Source: Lachnospiraceae bacterium XPB1003
GTDB taxonomy: Bacteria; Bacillota; Clostridia; Lachnospirales; Lachnospiraceae
Assembly: GCA_900102065.1 (NCBI GenBank)
Contig: FMVK01000002.1
Span: 310,001 to 374,000 of the forward strand
Direction of reading: 5' to 3'
Length of the DNA stretch: 64,000 bases
Every line of letters starts with the position of its first letter. The stretch's first letter is position 1. Below are positions 7,965 through 15,482 of this stretch, piece after piece. A model generated the notes under the pieces. It made no database searches and was not told where the DNA came from. It saw nothing but the letters and a program-made list of their open reading frames with translations. Made by a program: the position numbers and the translations under genes.

Positions 7965-9623
7965 TCACGATACCCTGCCGCCGTCCATGGACAGGACTCT
8001 GTCTGCTATGCACATGGTGGAAGGGCGGTGTGATACAAGGATCACGCTTTTATCTCTTGATGACTCTTTTAAGGCTTTCAGAATAACAGCTTCGTTCAGG
8101 CTATCCAGGCTGCTTGTGGGCTCGTCAAGAAGCATAAACGGTGCATCATGCAGGAAAGCTCTTGCCAGACCGATACGCTGCCTTTCACCGCCGGAGAGCG
8201 TGCTTCCAAGCTCGCCCACTTCTGTTTCATAACCCTTCGGAAGAGTCATGATAAAGTCATGGATCGAAGCTTTTTTGCAGGCCTTAATGACTTCTTCATC
8301 AGTCGCATCAAGCTTTCCGATGCGGATGTTATTTGCAATGGTATCCTTAAAGATCACTGTTTCTTGGGTCATATAGCTTTCCATGCGGCGCAGGTTATCG
8401 GTGTTTATCTCTTCCACGTTCTTGCCGGAAATCAGAATCTGCCCTTTGCCAATCTTCCAGAACCTCATGAAGAGCTTTAACAGCGTGGATTTGCCGCAGC
8501 CACTCGGCCCGACAATACCAACAATCTCGTTTTCTTTCACATCGGCGGATACGCCGTTTAAGACAGCTTCCTTCCCGTATGTAAACGTTACATCCACTGC
8601 CTTTGCACCTTCAAAAGCAATATCATCATATCCTGTGATATCTTCTGTTTCCGGCTCTTCATCAATGATTGCAAGAACACGTGCCCCGGAAGCCACCGTA
8701 CTCTGTAATGTTGTTCCGAGTGCGGAAAGTGCCATTACAGGTCCAAAGGATGACATGAGCGCGATCATCGGGATCAGGAAGCCCTCAAAGCTTATCCTGC
8801 CCGAATTGTAAAGAAGCAGGCAGACTGCGAGCATTGCAAGATTGGATATCCATATAAAAGTATTTGCAAGCGCCATGTTTGTGCCGGTAAGCCTGTTCAG
8901 CCTTCCCTGTTTTACCGACAAAGCGTTGGTCTTATCAGTTATCTCACGAAGCCTTGTCTCTCCCCCGTTGTATTGCAGGGTCTCATCCACTCCCCGGATG
9001 CTTTCCAGCATATGTGCCGCAAGCGCTCCGGACTCCTGTCTAAGCTCATCTCCAAGGCTTCCGCTCCTTTTGGAAATAACAGCAGGAAGCACTATGCCTA
9101 CCAGTAAAAATGCGATCAGGGCAACCACACCAAGCAGCTGATGGAATGACCCGATAAAGATGCACATAATTGTTTCCGTAACGACAGCAATACAGATCGG
9201 CGAGATCGTGTGGGCGTAGAATACTTCAAGAAGCTCCACATCAGAGGTTATCAGCGATATCAGGTCGCCTTTATCTTTCCCTTCCAGTTTGGCGGGGCAC
9301 AGGCCGCGCAGCGCCTTAAACACTCTGTCTCTTATGATCGCAAGAAGTGTAAATGCAATATAATGATTCGTCCTCTGCTCCGAAAGCCGGAATACAGACC
9401 GTAACAACGCAAAAACAAGGAGCAGTATCACTATTGTCTTAAAGGTGATGCCCTTATGAATACCAAGGCCCACAAGAACCGCATATCCGCCAAGGATGGG
9501 TATAAACTGTGCTGTAAGAAACCCAAGGGTGCCGAGTGTGACCGCAAGGATCATAAACCCTGAAAGGGGCTTTACAAGGGCAAGCATCCGAAACAGCACT
9601 TTTATCTTACTTTGCTTCTTCAT
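7965..9623 (-). CDS. ABC transporter half-subunit (membrane plus ATPase), CydC-like
   Basis: A 552-residue fused permease/ATPase. The first 310 or so residues form six membrane helices of the type IV exporter fold. The ATPase domain has Walker A GPSGCGKST (near residue 373), signature LSGGERQRIGLARA, Walker B MLLDEPTSSLD and H-loop SHRPST. Sequence style is nearest to CydDC-type exporters (CydDC itself exports thiols), though transporters of this fold can also import siderophores (IrtAB, YbtPQ), so direction and cargo are open. Its start overlaps the end of the partner half-transporter by 17 bp, so the two are made together and should form a heterodimer. Confidence 0.9.
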   Translation of the reverse strand: MKKQSKIKVLFRMLALVKPLSGFMILAVTLGTLGFLTAQFIPILGGYAVLVGLGIHKGITFKTIVILLLVFALLRSVFRLSEQRTNHYIAFTLLAIIRDRVFKALRGLCPAKLEGKDKGDLISLITSDVELLEVFYAHTISPICIAVVTETIMCIFIGSFHQLLGVVALIAFLLVGIVLPAVISKRSGSLGDELRQESGALAAHMLESIRGVDETLQYNGGETRLREITDKTNALSVKQGRLNRLTGTNMALANTFIWISNLAMLAVCLLLYNSGRISFEGFLIPMIALMSSFGPVMALSALGTTLQSTVASGARVLAIIDEEPETEDITGYDDIAFEGAKAVDVTFTYGKEAVLNGVSADVKENEIVGIVGPSGCGKSTLLKLFMRFWKIGKGQILISGKNVEEINTDNLRRMESYMTQETVIFKDTIANNIRIGKLDATDEEVIKACKKASIHDFIMTLPKGYETEVGELGSTLSGGERQRIGLARAFLHDAPFMLLDEPTSSLDSLNEAVILKALKESSRDKSVILVSHRPSTMCIADRVLSMDGGRVS

Positions 9624-11358
9624 AAGCGCCTCCCTTCGTAAACTCTTCCAGTTCCTTTTGTTTTTCCCACAGGCTCTTATATTCCGTACATTCCCTTAAA
9701 AGCTCCTCATGGATCCCGGTGCCCACGAGTTTTCCGTCTTTCAGGCACATAATTTGATCTGCCTCTGTTACGTTTGCAAGACGGTGGGTGATCATAATGA
9801 CAGTCTTTGTTTTTGTGAGCTTCCTGATCTCTTTAAGGATCACTTCCTCACTTTCTACATCCACATTGCTGGTTGCTTCATCAAATATATAAACCTTCGA
9901 ATCATGAAGCAGGGCTCTTGCAAGCGCCAGCCTCTGTTTCTGGCCTCCGGACAGGTTTTCTGCGTTTTCCGTAAGCAATGTGTCCAACCCGTTTTGAGTT
10001 TTTAAAAAGCCATTCAGATTACACTCCGAAAGCACATCCCATAAATCCTCGTCCGAAGCCTTCGGTTCTGCAAGCAGAAGGTTTTCCCGCACCGTGCCCT
10101 TAAAAAACACGCTCATAAGCCCCACATATGTTATATTCTTAAGTAGGCTCTTCTCGTTGATTTCATTAATATCCATATTTCCTATCGTGATACTTCCTGC
10201 TTCTGCAGTATTTCTCCCCATAAGAAGCGAGGCAATTGTTGATTTTCCGCTTCCGCTTTCTCCCACAATGCCGGTAAAACACCCTTCTTTCACACTTGCC
10301 GATATGTTATGCAAAACCTCTCTGTCCGGCACGTAAGAAAAGCTTATGTTGTTCAGGCAGATTTCCGCATTTCTCTCTGGAAAGCGCTCCTGTTTTCCTC
10401 CGGGTTCATCCTCCGAAAGGAATCTGAATATCTTGTCGCTTGCCGCCATACCGTTCATGGCAACATGGAAATAGCTGCCGAGCTTTCGCATGGGCAGAAA
10501 GAAATCCGCTGACAAAAGGATCATAAATATGACTGCAAACAGACCTGTATTCCCATCAATGAATGCTTTTCCCGCAAGGGCGATACCAAGGGCTGCTCCG
10601 CCGTATGCAAAGAAATCCATGATGATAATGGAATTAAGCTGCATCGTAAGAACCTTCATCGTGATCTTTCTGAAGTTCTCCGACTCCGCATTCATCTGCT
10701 TGTTTTTATATTCGTCTGCACGGTACGTTTTAAGCGTGGTCATTCCCTGAAGGTTTTCAAGAAAGGTGCTGCCAAGCTTTGTGTACTGGTCCCAGTATTT
10801 TGAAAGGAGTTTCTTTGCGATCTTCTGAACCATCATAATGGCGCCGGGAATAAGCGGCACGCATATCAAAAGCGCAAGCCCAACCTTAAATCCGCCTACC
10901 GCGGTGAACATAACAAACAGTGTGACCGGAGCCAGGAATGCATAAAAGAATTGCGGCACATACTGACCGAAATAGCTTTCCAGCTGCTCCACGCCCTCTA
11001 CCGATTCCTGCACCAGTTCCGCTGTGGTTGCGTGCTCCCTGTAGGTATTGCCAAGCCGCAATATCTTTTTATAGATCTGCTCTCGCATCACACGTTTTAC
11101 GGTCCTTGATGCAAGGTAGCTCATCCTGATCGTGCCTTTTGTAACAAAAAAACGCGCAATAAGAGAACCTGCGAGCAGGCACAGTTTCACCGCAAATGCC
11201 AGGACATCCCAATTCTTTTCATAAAATTCTTCAAGGAGCATTGCGATCAAACCTATCATCAACGCATTGATCATAAGCTCCGCCCATTGAAACAGGATAT
11301 TTCCAATGATGTACTTCCTGCTTTCCGGGCACATCTTCATAAGACGTTTATCAAACAT
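9607..11358 (-). CDS. ABC transporter half-subunit (membrane plus ATPase), CydD-like
   Basis: A 583-residue fused permease/ATPase. The membrane domain contains the CydD-like stretch ESVEGVEQLESYFGQYVPQ. The ATPase domain has Walker A GESGSGKST (near residue 369), signature LSGGQKQRLALARA, Walker B YIFDEATSNVD and THRLANV. The ATG at 11358 is preferred over an upstream in-frame ATG at 11400, because GGTGG lies 7 nt upstream and the intervening DNA encodes a separate 22-residue ORF in another frame. It forms the pair with the next gene (17-bp overlap). Substrate unknown; it is downstream of two methyltransferase genes and a candidate peptide gene. Confidence 0.9.
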   Translation of the reverse strand: MFDKRLMKMCPESRKYIIGNILFQWAELMINALMIGLIAMLLEEFYEKNWDVLAFAVKLCLLAGSLIARFFVTKGTIRMSYLASRTVKRVMREQIYKKILRLGNTYREHATTAELVQESVEGVEQLESYFGQYVPQFFYAFLAPVTLFVMFTAVGGFKVGLALLICVPLIPGAIMMVQKIAKKLLSKYWDQYTKLGSTFLENLQGMTTLKTYRADEYKNKQMNAESENFRKITMKVLTMQLNSIIIMDFFAYGGAALGIALAGKAFIDGNTGLFAVIFMILLSADFFLPMRKLGSYFHVAMNGMAASDKIFRFLSEDEPGGKQERFPERNAEICLNNISFSYVPDREVLHNISASVKEGCFTGIVGESGSGKSTIASLLMGRNTAEAGSITIGNMDINEINEKSLLKNITYVGLMSVFFKGTVRENLLLAEPKASDEDLWDVLSECNLNGFLKTQNGLDTLLTENAENLSGGQKQRLALARALLHDSKVYIFDEATSNVDVESEEVILKEIRKLTKTKTVIMITHRLANVTEADQIMCLKDGKLVGTGIHEELLRECTEYKSLWEKQKELEEFTKGGAYEEAK

Positions 11359-11360
11359 AA

Positions 11361-11429
11361 TTAACCACCAAACCTGCTCATGGTATAGTCCGGATGGCAT
11401 ATAGCGACAGGCATACCGCTGTCCTTCAT
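11361..11429 (-). CDS. Candidate 22-residue peptide between methyltransferase and ABC genes
   Basis: A very short ORF: begins MKDSGMPVA, has its only cysteine at residue 11, ends YTMSRFGG. Support: a strong GAGGTGA lies 7 nt before the ATG, right behind the methyltransferase stop, and the TAA stop is followed by TT and then the ABC gene ATG, the GGTGG coding its last two glycines doubling as the ABC ribosome site. It fills the gap between two genes almost exactly. No database family is recognised. It could be a secreted or modified peptide carried by the ABC pair, a translational-coupling leader, or chance. Confidence 0.5.
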   Translation of the reverse strand: MKDSGMPVAICHPDYTMSRFGG

Positions 11430-11440
11430 CTTACGTCACC

Positions 11441-12274
11441 TCATCCGAATACAATTTTTATGATTTGCATGTTTACGAACCTGTCGCAGAATCTGATCAT
11501 AAGCCTGTGAAATCCGCCCACTTCTTTGTATATATCCCGATATCCCCGCATATAACTCTTTGCAGTAACTTTAAAAGCTTTGTTCCAGTTTTCGATCTCG
11601 CTTTTATCTTCTATCGAAAAGAAAGCATCCACATCCTTAATTTCCGCTTCCTTAAGCCATGTCTTAGTCATCAGTTTCGCACCGCGCCTGTTACAGGAAT
11701 CAAATGTGATCACCCCGCCGGGAAAGCGCTCACCCATGGTTAGAAACAATCGTTTTACATCCTCTCGGCGAAAATAATAAAAGACCCCGGCGGCATAAAA
11801 TACGACTCCATCCTTTGCGTCAATTCTGTCCATCCAGCTGTGATCATTCAGATCCGAGGCAATGTTTATCTCCCTCTCGCCTGCCGGTAATATCTCATTT
11901 CTGACGTCTATCACATCCGGCATGTCAATGTTATATCCCTTGCAGGTTCCGTTATCGCATTTTCGGAATGTATCATCCAGCCCACAGCCAAGGTTGACAA
12001 CTGCAGCCTTGGGATGGGTTTTCAGATAGTCCTTAACCTCCCATCCAAGATCGTACTGTCTCTGTGCAACCTCAAGTGCTCCAAAAAGTCCGACTCCGGA
12101 TTCCATCTTTTTTCCCTTTTCCGTAAAATCATAGTCAAGCAGACCGCATATTCTTTCTGCTTCCGGATCCTTAAAAAGCTGTGGAAACCTGTCGGAGCAA
12201 ACCTTTCTTCCGTATAACGGAATGATAAGAGTTTCCTGAACCGTATTCTTCTCAATGTGATATTTCTTTTCCAT
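11441..12274 (-). CDS. Class I SAM methyltransferase of the leucine carboxyl methyltransferase family
   Basis: A 277-residue protein of the LCM/PCMT family (PF04072 type). Visible hallmarks are an N-terminal helical cap (QETLIIPLYGRKVCSDRF), motif I VVNLGCGLDDTF (near residue 95), the acidic motif YNIDMPDVIDVRNEI and a following DLNDHSWMDRID. Bacterial members O-methylate small molecules or carboxyl groups of polyketide and peptide-like products; the substrate here is unknown. It directly follows the ICMT-like gene (stop TAA abuts its ATG) and precedes the candidate 22-residue peptide ORF and the ABC pair. Confidence 0.85.
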   Translation of the reverse strand: MEKKYHIEKNTVQETLIIPLYGRKVCSDRFPQLFKDPEAERICGLLDYDFTEKGKKMESGVGLFGALEVAQRQYDLGWEVKDYLKTHPKAAVVNLGCGLDDTFRKCDNGTCKGYNIDMPDVIDVRNEILPAGEREINIASDLNDHSWMDRIDAKDGVVFYAAGVFYYFRREDVKRLFLTMGERFPGGVITFDSCNRRGAKLMTKTWLKEAEIKDVDAFFSIEDKSEIENWNKAFKVTAKSYMRGYRDIYKEVGGFHRLMIRFCDRFVNMQIIKIVFG

Positions 12275-12784
12275 TTATCTTGACCTCTTTTTCCACGGGA
12301 TGCATCTGTTGACGCATTTCTTATAATCTTCATATTCTGCGCCGTACAGATCAGCAAGCCATTTTTCTTCTGTGTTCTTGAGCACAATCGTCATGATACC
12401 CCAGTTGATGAAGAACGCAGGAATCAGGAAAACATTGTGCCACATAAGACTTATTCCCGTGATCAACATCCACCAACCGCTGTACATCGGATTCCTGACC
12501 CACGCATATATACCGTCTGTCTTCAGTTTGTTTTCGGTAACACTCTCATCCATGCCGGATTTCAGCGCTCCGATAAACCATACGACAAATCCCAGGACAA
12601 TAAGAACTCCTCCTGCTATCCTGAATGCCCAAACCCAGTTGTCGGACAGATTTCCGATCTTAATAACGTATACAAACAAAATAATAAAGATCACGGTAAG
12701 CAATCCTATCCCGTATATCAGATGCGGACCGATCCCAAAAAGTGGAAGCTTCTGCCCTTCCTTCATGTAGTTTTTAAGTTTCAT
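12275..12784 (-). CDS. Isoprenylcysteine methyltransferase-like membrane protein
   Basis: A 169-residue integral membrane methyltransferase of the ICMT/PEMT superfamily: four or five hydrophobic helices and the signature GIYAWVRNPMYSGW, then the cofactor-facing C-terminal part with EEKWLADLYGAEYEDYKKCVNR. Bacterial members methylate lipids or small molecules in or near the membrane. Chosen start is the ATG at 12784, whose first base is the last base of the stop codon of a 19-residue ORF (TGATG). Its own ribosome site is weak (AGGCG), so translation probably depends on coupling to that small ORF. First full-size gene of the two-methyltransferase/ABC operon. Confidence 0.85.
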   Translation of the reverse strand: MKLKNYMKEGQKLPLFGIGPHLIYGIGLLTVIFIILFVYVIKIGNLSDNWVWAFRIAGGVLIVLGFVVWFIGALKSGMDESVTENKLKTDGIYAWVRNPMYSGWWMLITGISLMWHNVFLIPAFFINWGIMTIVLKNTEEKWLADLYGAEYEDYKKCVNRCIPWKKRSR

Positions 12785-12843
12785 CAATAAACGCCTGCTT
12801 TCTCGCTATTACAGTAACCGGTACAAGCTGAGTCACTATGCAT
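12784..12843 (-). CDS. Candidate 19-residue leader or peptide ORF (MHSDSACTGYCNSEKAGVY)
   Basis: A 19-codon ORF with AGGAAG shortly before its ATG, lying just downstream of a strong promoter and operator and ending TGATG on the start of the ICMT-like gene. It has two cysteines spaced CxxxC. The tight stop/start coupling argues that it is translated. It may be a regulatory leader (for example sensing cysteine or metal), a peptide product acted on by the operon enzymes, or a coupling device. No family recognised. Confidence 0.45.
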   Translation of the reverse strand: MHSDSACTGYCNSEKAGVY

Positions 12844-12860
12844 ATCTTCCTAAATTATTA

Positions 12861-12876
12861 GTTAGTTATTGCTAAC
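12861..12876. promoter_or_regulatory. Inverted-repeat operator of the two-methyltransferase/ABC operon
   Basis: GTTAGTTATTGCTAAC, arms GTTAG/CTAAC with a 6-bp centre. It lies 8 bp downstream of a TATAAT -10 element and so covers the expected transcription start, an ideal repressor position. Same arrangement as the repeats upstream of feoA and of the hydrolase/methyltransferase gene. Confidence 0.65.
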
Positions 12877-12884
12877 CATCTTGT

Positions 12885-12913
12885 ATTATAAATACTTGGG
12901 TGCCATTTTTCAA
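12885..12913 (-). promoter_or_regulatory. Sigma-A type promoter of the two-methyltransferase/ABC operon
   Basis: On the minus strand TTGAAA (12913-12908), a 17-bp spacer and a consensus TATAAT (12890-12885). Transcription would begin within the GTTAG/CTAAC repeat and read into the 19-residue ORF and the ICMT-like gene. Confidence 0.8.
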
Positions 12914-12935
12914 GATGTTTTTTTGTTTTAAGAGA

Positions 12936-12980
12936 ATAAAATGGGCCAGCCGATACAGAATACATCTGCACGGCCAGCCC
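12936..12980 (-). terminator. Hairpin terminator after the partition genes
   Basis: On the minus strand GGGCTGGCCG pairs with CGGCTGGCCC across an 18-nt loop (10-bp stem with two G-U pairs; arms at 12980-12971 and 12952-12943), followed by ATTTTATT. It begins 17 bp after the ParB stop and should end that transcript before the next promoter. The T tract is interrupted, so strength is uncertain. Confidence 0.6.
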
Positions 12981-12996
12981 GAAATCATTGAATAGA

Positions 12997-13920
12997 TTAC
13001 TGTCTTTTATTGTCCTGTACCTCTTTCCACTTTTCCAAAAGCGAAATGATGATACGCTCACGCTCCGGTGTAGACAAGTATTTTGGAAAGTATTGATTCA
13101 GTTTCCTGCGAGTAAATACAATCTTTTCCGGTGCATCAGGTACCGCCTTTTTACCATTGAGATATTCGTAGAGGTTCTCCTTAGTGATATCCTTCTGTGG
13201 AACACCGCTGCGAAGATCGGCAAGTTCATTCCACTTTGGGATCCTAACATCCATACAATACTCGTGGAGCCAGCCCTGGATCTTTCTTGTAAAGAATGAC
13301 ATTTCTACACCCACGATTATAGGAATTCTCTTCTCATCGACAAGGTCTAAAAGCTCTGTGATGAGCTCTGTAAGACGCAAGTATCGTTTCACTTGATTAC
13401 GACTTTCACCGACTTGAATGCCCACCAAATCTGCTGTCCGTAAATTGGGCCCAACTTGGGCTCCATTTTTTTCATCCTTCTTCGGACGCCCTGCTACACG
13501 CTTCATAGCATCATATTTCATCTTATACGAGAACGCTTTCTCGCTTGGCAGAATCTCTTCTCTCTGTAGATTGGAGTCCACCATGTAAATTACTGCTTCA
13601 TCATCGTCCATCTCCTTAATAATCGCCGGAAGCGTCTCGAACCCTGCAATCTTCGCTGCATGCAACCGACGGTGACCGGAGATCATTTCATAAAGGTCAT
13701 CCCGATCCTTTCTCACGATCACCGGTGTAAGAATTCCATTTTCTTTGATGCTCTCCACCAGTTCATCCATCTTTTCATCATCCAGAACCTTGAATGGATG
13801 ATTTTCAAAAGGATAGATATCCCTGATAGCGATCTCCGTGGTGCCGGAAGAATCCGGCACGCACAGAAGCTCGTCAATACTTGTCATTTTGATTTTCTGT
13901 CCAGGTCTGCTATTAGCCAT
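12997..13920 (-). CDS. ParB-like partition protein
   Basis: A 307-residue protein with an N-terminal ParB/Srx (nucleotide-binding) domain: FENHPFKVLDDEKMDELVESI, the GxRR-type motif ISGHRRLHAAK and DSNLQREEILPSEKA. A helix-turn-helix follows (ESRNQVKRYLRLTEL). The C-terminal 100 residues differ from chromosomal Spo0J and resemble ParB proteins on plasmids and integrative elements of Clostridia. Such proteins bind a centromere-like site and slide as CTP clamps to load ParA. It overlaps the parA end by 8 bp. No gidA/gidB or oriC genes are near, so it is not the usual origin-linked ParB. Confidence 0.88.
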   Translation of the reverse strand: MANSRPGQKIKMTSIDELLCVPDSSGTTEIAIRDIYPFENHPFKVLDDEKMDELVESIKENGILTPVIVRKDRDDLYEMISGHRRLHAAKIAGFETLPAIIKEMDDDEAVIYMVDSNLQREEILPSEKAFSYKMKYDAMKRVAGRPKKDEKNGAQVGPNLRTADLVGIQVGESRNQVKRYLRLTELITELLDLVDEKRIPIIVGVEMSFFTRKIQGWLHEYCMDVRIPKWNELADLRSGVPQKDITKENLYEYLNGKKAVPDAPEKIVFTRRKLNQYFPKYLSTPERERIIISLLEKWKEVQDNKRQ

Positions 13921-14710
13921 TGTTTACATTCTCCTTTCCCAAAATAGCACTCACAAGCGCCAAATATGCTGATGCAGCTTTTCCCTTCGGATCATACTGA
14001 TACAGACTGGATCCTTCCGCGGAAATCTCAGCCGCGCGAACCGACATCGGGATCTGCGTATCAAACACTTTCACCGCAGAGGAATATGCTTCATGTACCT
14101 GGCGAACGATGTCCTTCGCATAATTCGTTCTGGAATCCACCATGGTAAGCAGGATCCCTTCAATCTGAAGTTTCGGATTAAGCTGCCTCTTCACACGACC
14201 AATGGTTTTAATGAGCTGTTCCAGTCCACGAACCGGAAGATAACCTGCAGATACAGGAATAAGAACAGAATCCGCACAAGCCAGTGCATTGATCGTAAGA
14301 AGTCCCAGGCTCGGCATACAGTCGCAGATGATGTAGTCGTAATATTCCCGCATCATGTCCACATACTGCCTGAGAACTGTCTCACGGCTGATAACCCCAT
14401 TCATAGAGATTTCAAGGCCGGAGAGCTCTATATTTCCCGGGAGGATATCTACACCCTCTGCATGATGCAGAATGCCCTCTGTGGGGCTCACAACCTCATC
14501 ATTGATGATCTTCATCATAATAGTAGCCAGTGATACATCCATCTTGTCCGGATATTCCCAACCAAGGCTGATTGTGAGCGAACCCTGAGGATCCGCATCG
14601 ATCAAAAGAACTTTCTTTCCTTCACGGGCAAGCCCGATTCCCATGTTTACGGAAGTGACCGTCTTGGCCACTCCCCCTTTCTGATTTGAAATACTGATCA
14701 CTTTACACAT
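13913..14710 (-). CDS. ParA-family partition ATPase
   Basis: A 265-residue cytosolic ATPase of the ParA/Soj family: deviant Walker A KGGVAKT at residues 11-17, Walker A' DADPQGSLT, and Walker B YIICDCMPSLGLLTINAL. It lacks an N-terminal DNA-binding domain, so any autoregulation would fall to ParB or the upstream protein. It moves DNA by binding nucleoid in an ATP-dependent way. Its ATG shares a base with the stop of the preceding gene (TAATG), and its end overlaps parB, so the three genes form one operon. Confidence 0.93.
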   Translation of the reverse strand: MCKVISISNQKGGVAKTVTSVNMGIGLAREGKKVLLIDADPQGSLTISLGWEYPDKMDVSLATIMMKIINDEVVSPTEGILHHAEGVDILPGNIELSGLEISMNGVISRETVLRQYVDMMREYYDYIICDCMPSLGLLTINALACADSVLIPVSAGYLPVRGLEQLIKTIGRVKRQLNPKLQIEGILLTMVDSRTNYAKDIVRQVHEAYSSAVKVFDTQIPMSVRAAEISAEGSSLYQYDPKGKAASAYLALVSAILGKENVNNG

Positions 14711-15204
14711 TAATCATCATCCTCCATTTCAAAAGCCTCGATAAACTTATCCAATTTCTGAGTATCAATGAGAGTTACGCCGCCCACCTTGTAACAGGCC
14801 TTTGCGTCCCGCGCAAGTTTCTGGAACGTATGGATCCCAACGGAATAAAGGATCGCACCCTCGTCATAACGTACCCATCTCTTGGAGCCTTCAGCAACTA
14901 ATCTCTTAATCTTCTCTACATCCTTATTTCTTTTTTTCATTTCTCTCACACTTTCCTTTCTGCTTGGAATTTCGGGTTCTAAAAGACAGTTCTCATCCAG
15001 ATACCTGTCTATTGCCAATGTGTCCGCAACAGCCATTCTGTGTAAGTCCACTGTTGCACCTGCATCTTTTGCCAGATGTACAAAGGTCCAGTAGGGCAAG
15101 TCGTAATAGTAAGCCCCTGCACCATATAGCACGTAATTATGTTTGTAGCCGCGCTTCTCGATATGTTCCCGGATATGATCCGGACCTCTCGACTTTCTGA
15201 CCAT
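14710..15204 (-). CDS. Protein with two excisionase-like (DUF6462-type) domains
   Basis: A 164-residue basic protein. Two segments, about residues 28-68 and 113-157, align with each other: Y..GA..Y.....TF..LA.DA.A, then a D...LD pattern. The second copy resembles DUF6462 small DNA-binding proteins seen on integrative elements and plasmids of Clostridia, which look like excisionase/MerR winged helices. A charged helix joins them. It probably binds DNA near the partition genes, as operator or centromere factor; this is inferred. GGAGGT lies 6 nt before the ATG. Confidence 0.7.
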   Translation of the reverse strand: MVRKSRGPDHIREHIEKRGYKHNYVLYGAGAYYYDLPYWTFVHLAKDAGATVDLHRMAVADTLAIDRYLDENCLLEPEIPSRKESVREMKKRNKDVEKIKRLVAEGSKRWVRYDEGAILYSVGIHTFQKLARDAKACYKVGGVTLIDTQKLDKFIEAFEMEDDD

Positions 15205-15251
15205 GTGTTACCTCCGTAATCAAATTGTTGAAAATATTTCCATAAGCAGAT

Positions 15252-15301
15252 AAACAAAAAAGACACCCACGATCGTATTCCTACGAAACGTAAGTGTCTT
15301 T
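15252..15301 (-). terminator. Strong hairpin terminator or attenuator in the partition-operon leader
   Basis: On the minus strand AAAGACACTTACG (15301-15289) pairs with CGTGGGTGTCTTT (15271-15259), 13 pairs with two G-U, enclosing a second stem TCGTA/TACGA, followed by TTTTTTGTTT. It sits only about 50 bp before the start of the first partition gene, so it either ends transcripts from upstream (yggS read-through or a local RNA) or attenuates the partition operon. Confidence 0.8.
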
Positions 15302-15312
15302 AAAGTATTTCG

Positions 15313-15389
15313 CTGTTCCTCTTGAACAGTTTTGTATCGATTATTTTCAGTTGTTTTTGTTCCCGTTTTCGACTTTTTTCAATCGAAAA
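15313..15389. repeat. Two inverted repeats in the gene-free partition region
   Basis: CTGTTC-N5-GAACAG at 15313-15329 and TTTTCGA-N10-TCGAAAA at 15366-15389. Both have operator-like geometry. They lie between the hairpin terminator and the 10-bp-periodic direct repeats and may bind ParB or the excisionase-like protein. Confidence 0.5.
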
Positions 15390-15394
15390 ATGCT

Positions 15395-15482
15395 CTTTGA
15401 CACACTTTGACACAGTCCATAGAGCGCGTCATTTTTTCAGGGAACTGTCCATACGGGTCCATCGAAGTCCATTTAAGTCCAT
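15395..15482. repeat. 10-bp-periodic direct repeats (iteron- or centromere-like)
   Basis: CTTTGACACA occurs twice in tandem at 15395-15414 and is followed directly by GTCCAT (15415-15420). GTCCAT then occurs four times with an exact 10-bp period at 15447, 15457, 15467 and 15477. Further copies lie at 15555 (same strand) and 15511 (inverted, ATGGAC). One repeat per helical turn beside parA/parB is the pattern of a plasmid centromere or an iteron origin. The whole 15205-15627 stretch has no supported gene. Confidence 0.7.

Noticed and set aside
12997-14710. The parAB pair as the chromosomal Soj/Spo0J origin locus
   Set aside because: No parS-like 16-mer, no gidA/gidB/dnaA genes nearby, and the ParB C-terminal half is of the plasmid/element type.
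15395-15482. The short direct repeats as a CRISPR array
   Set aside because: Repeat units are 6-10 bp with 4-bp or no spacers, far from CRISPR dimensions, and no cas gene is present.
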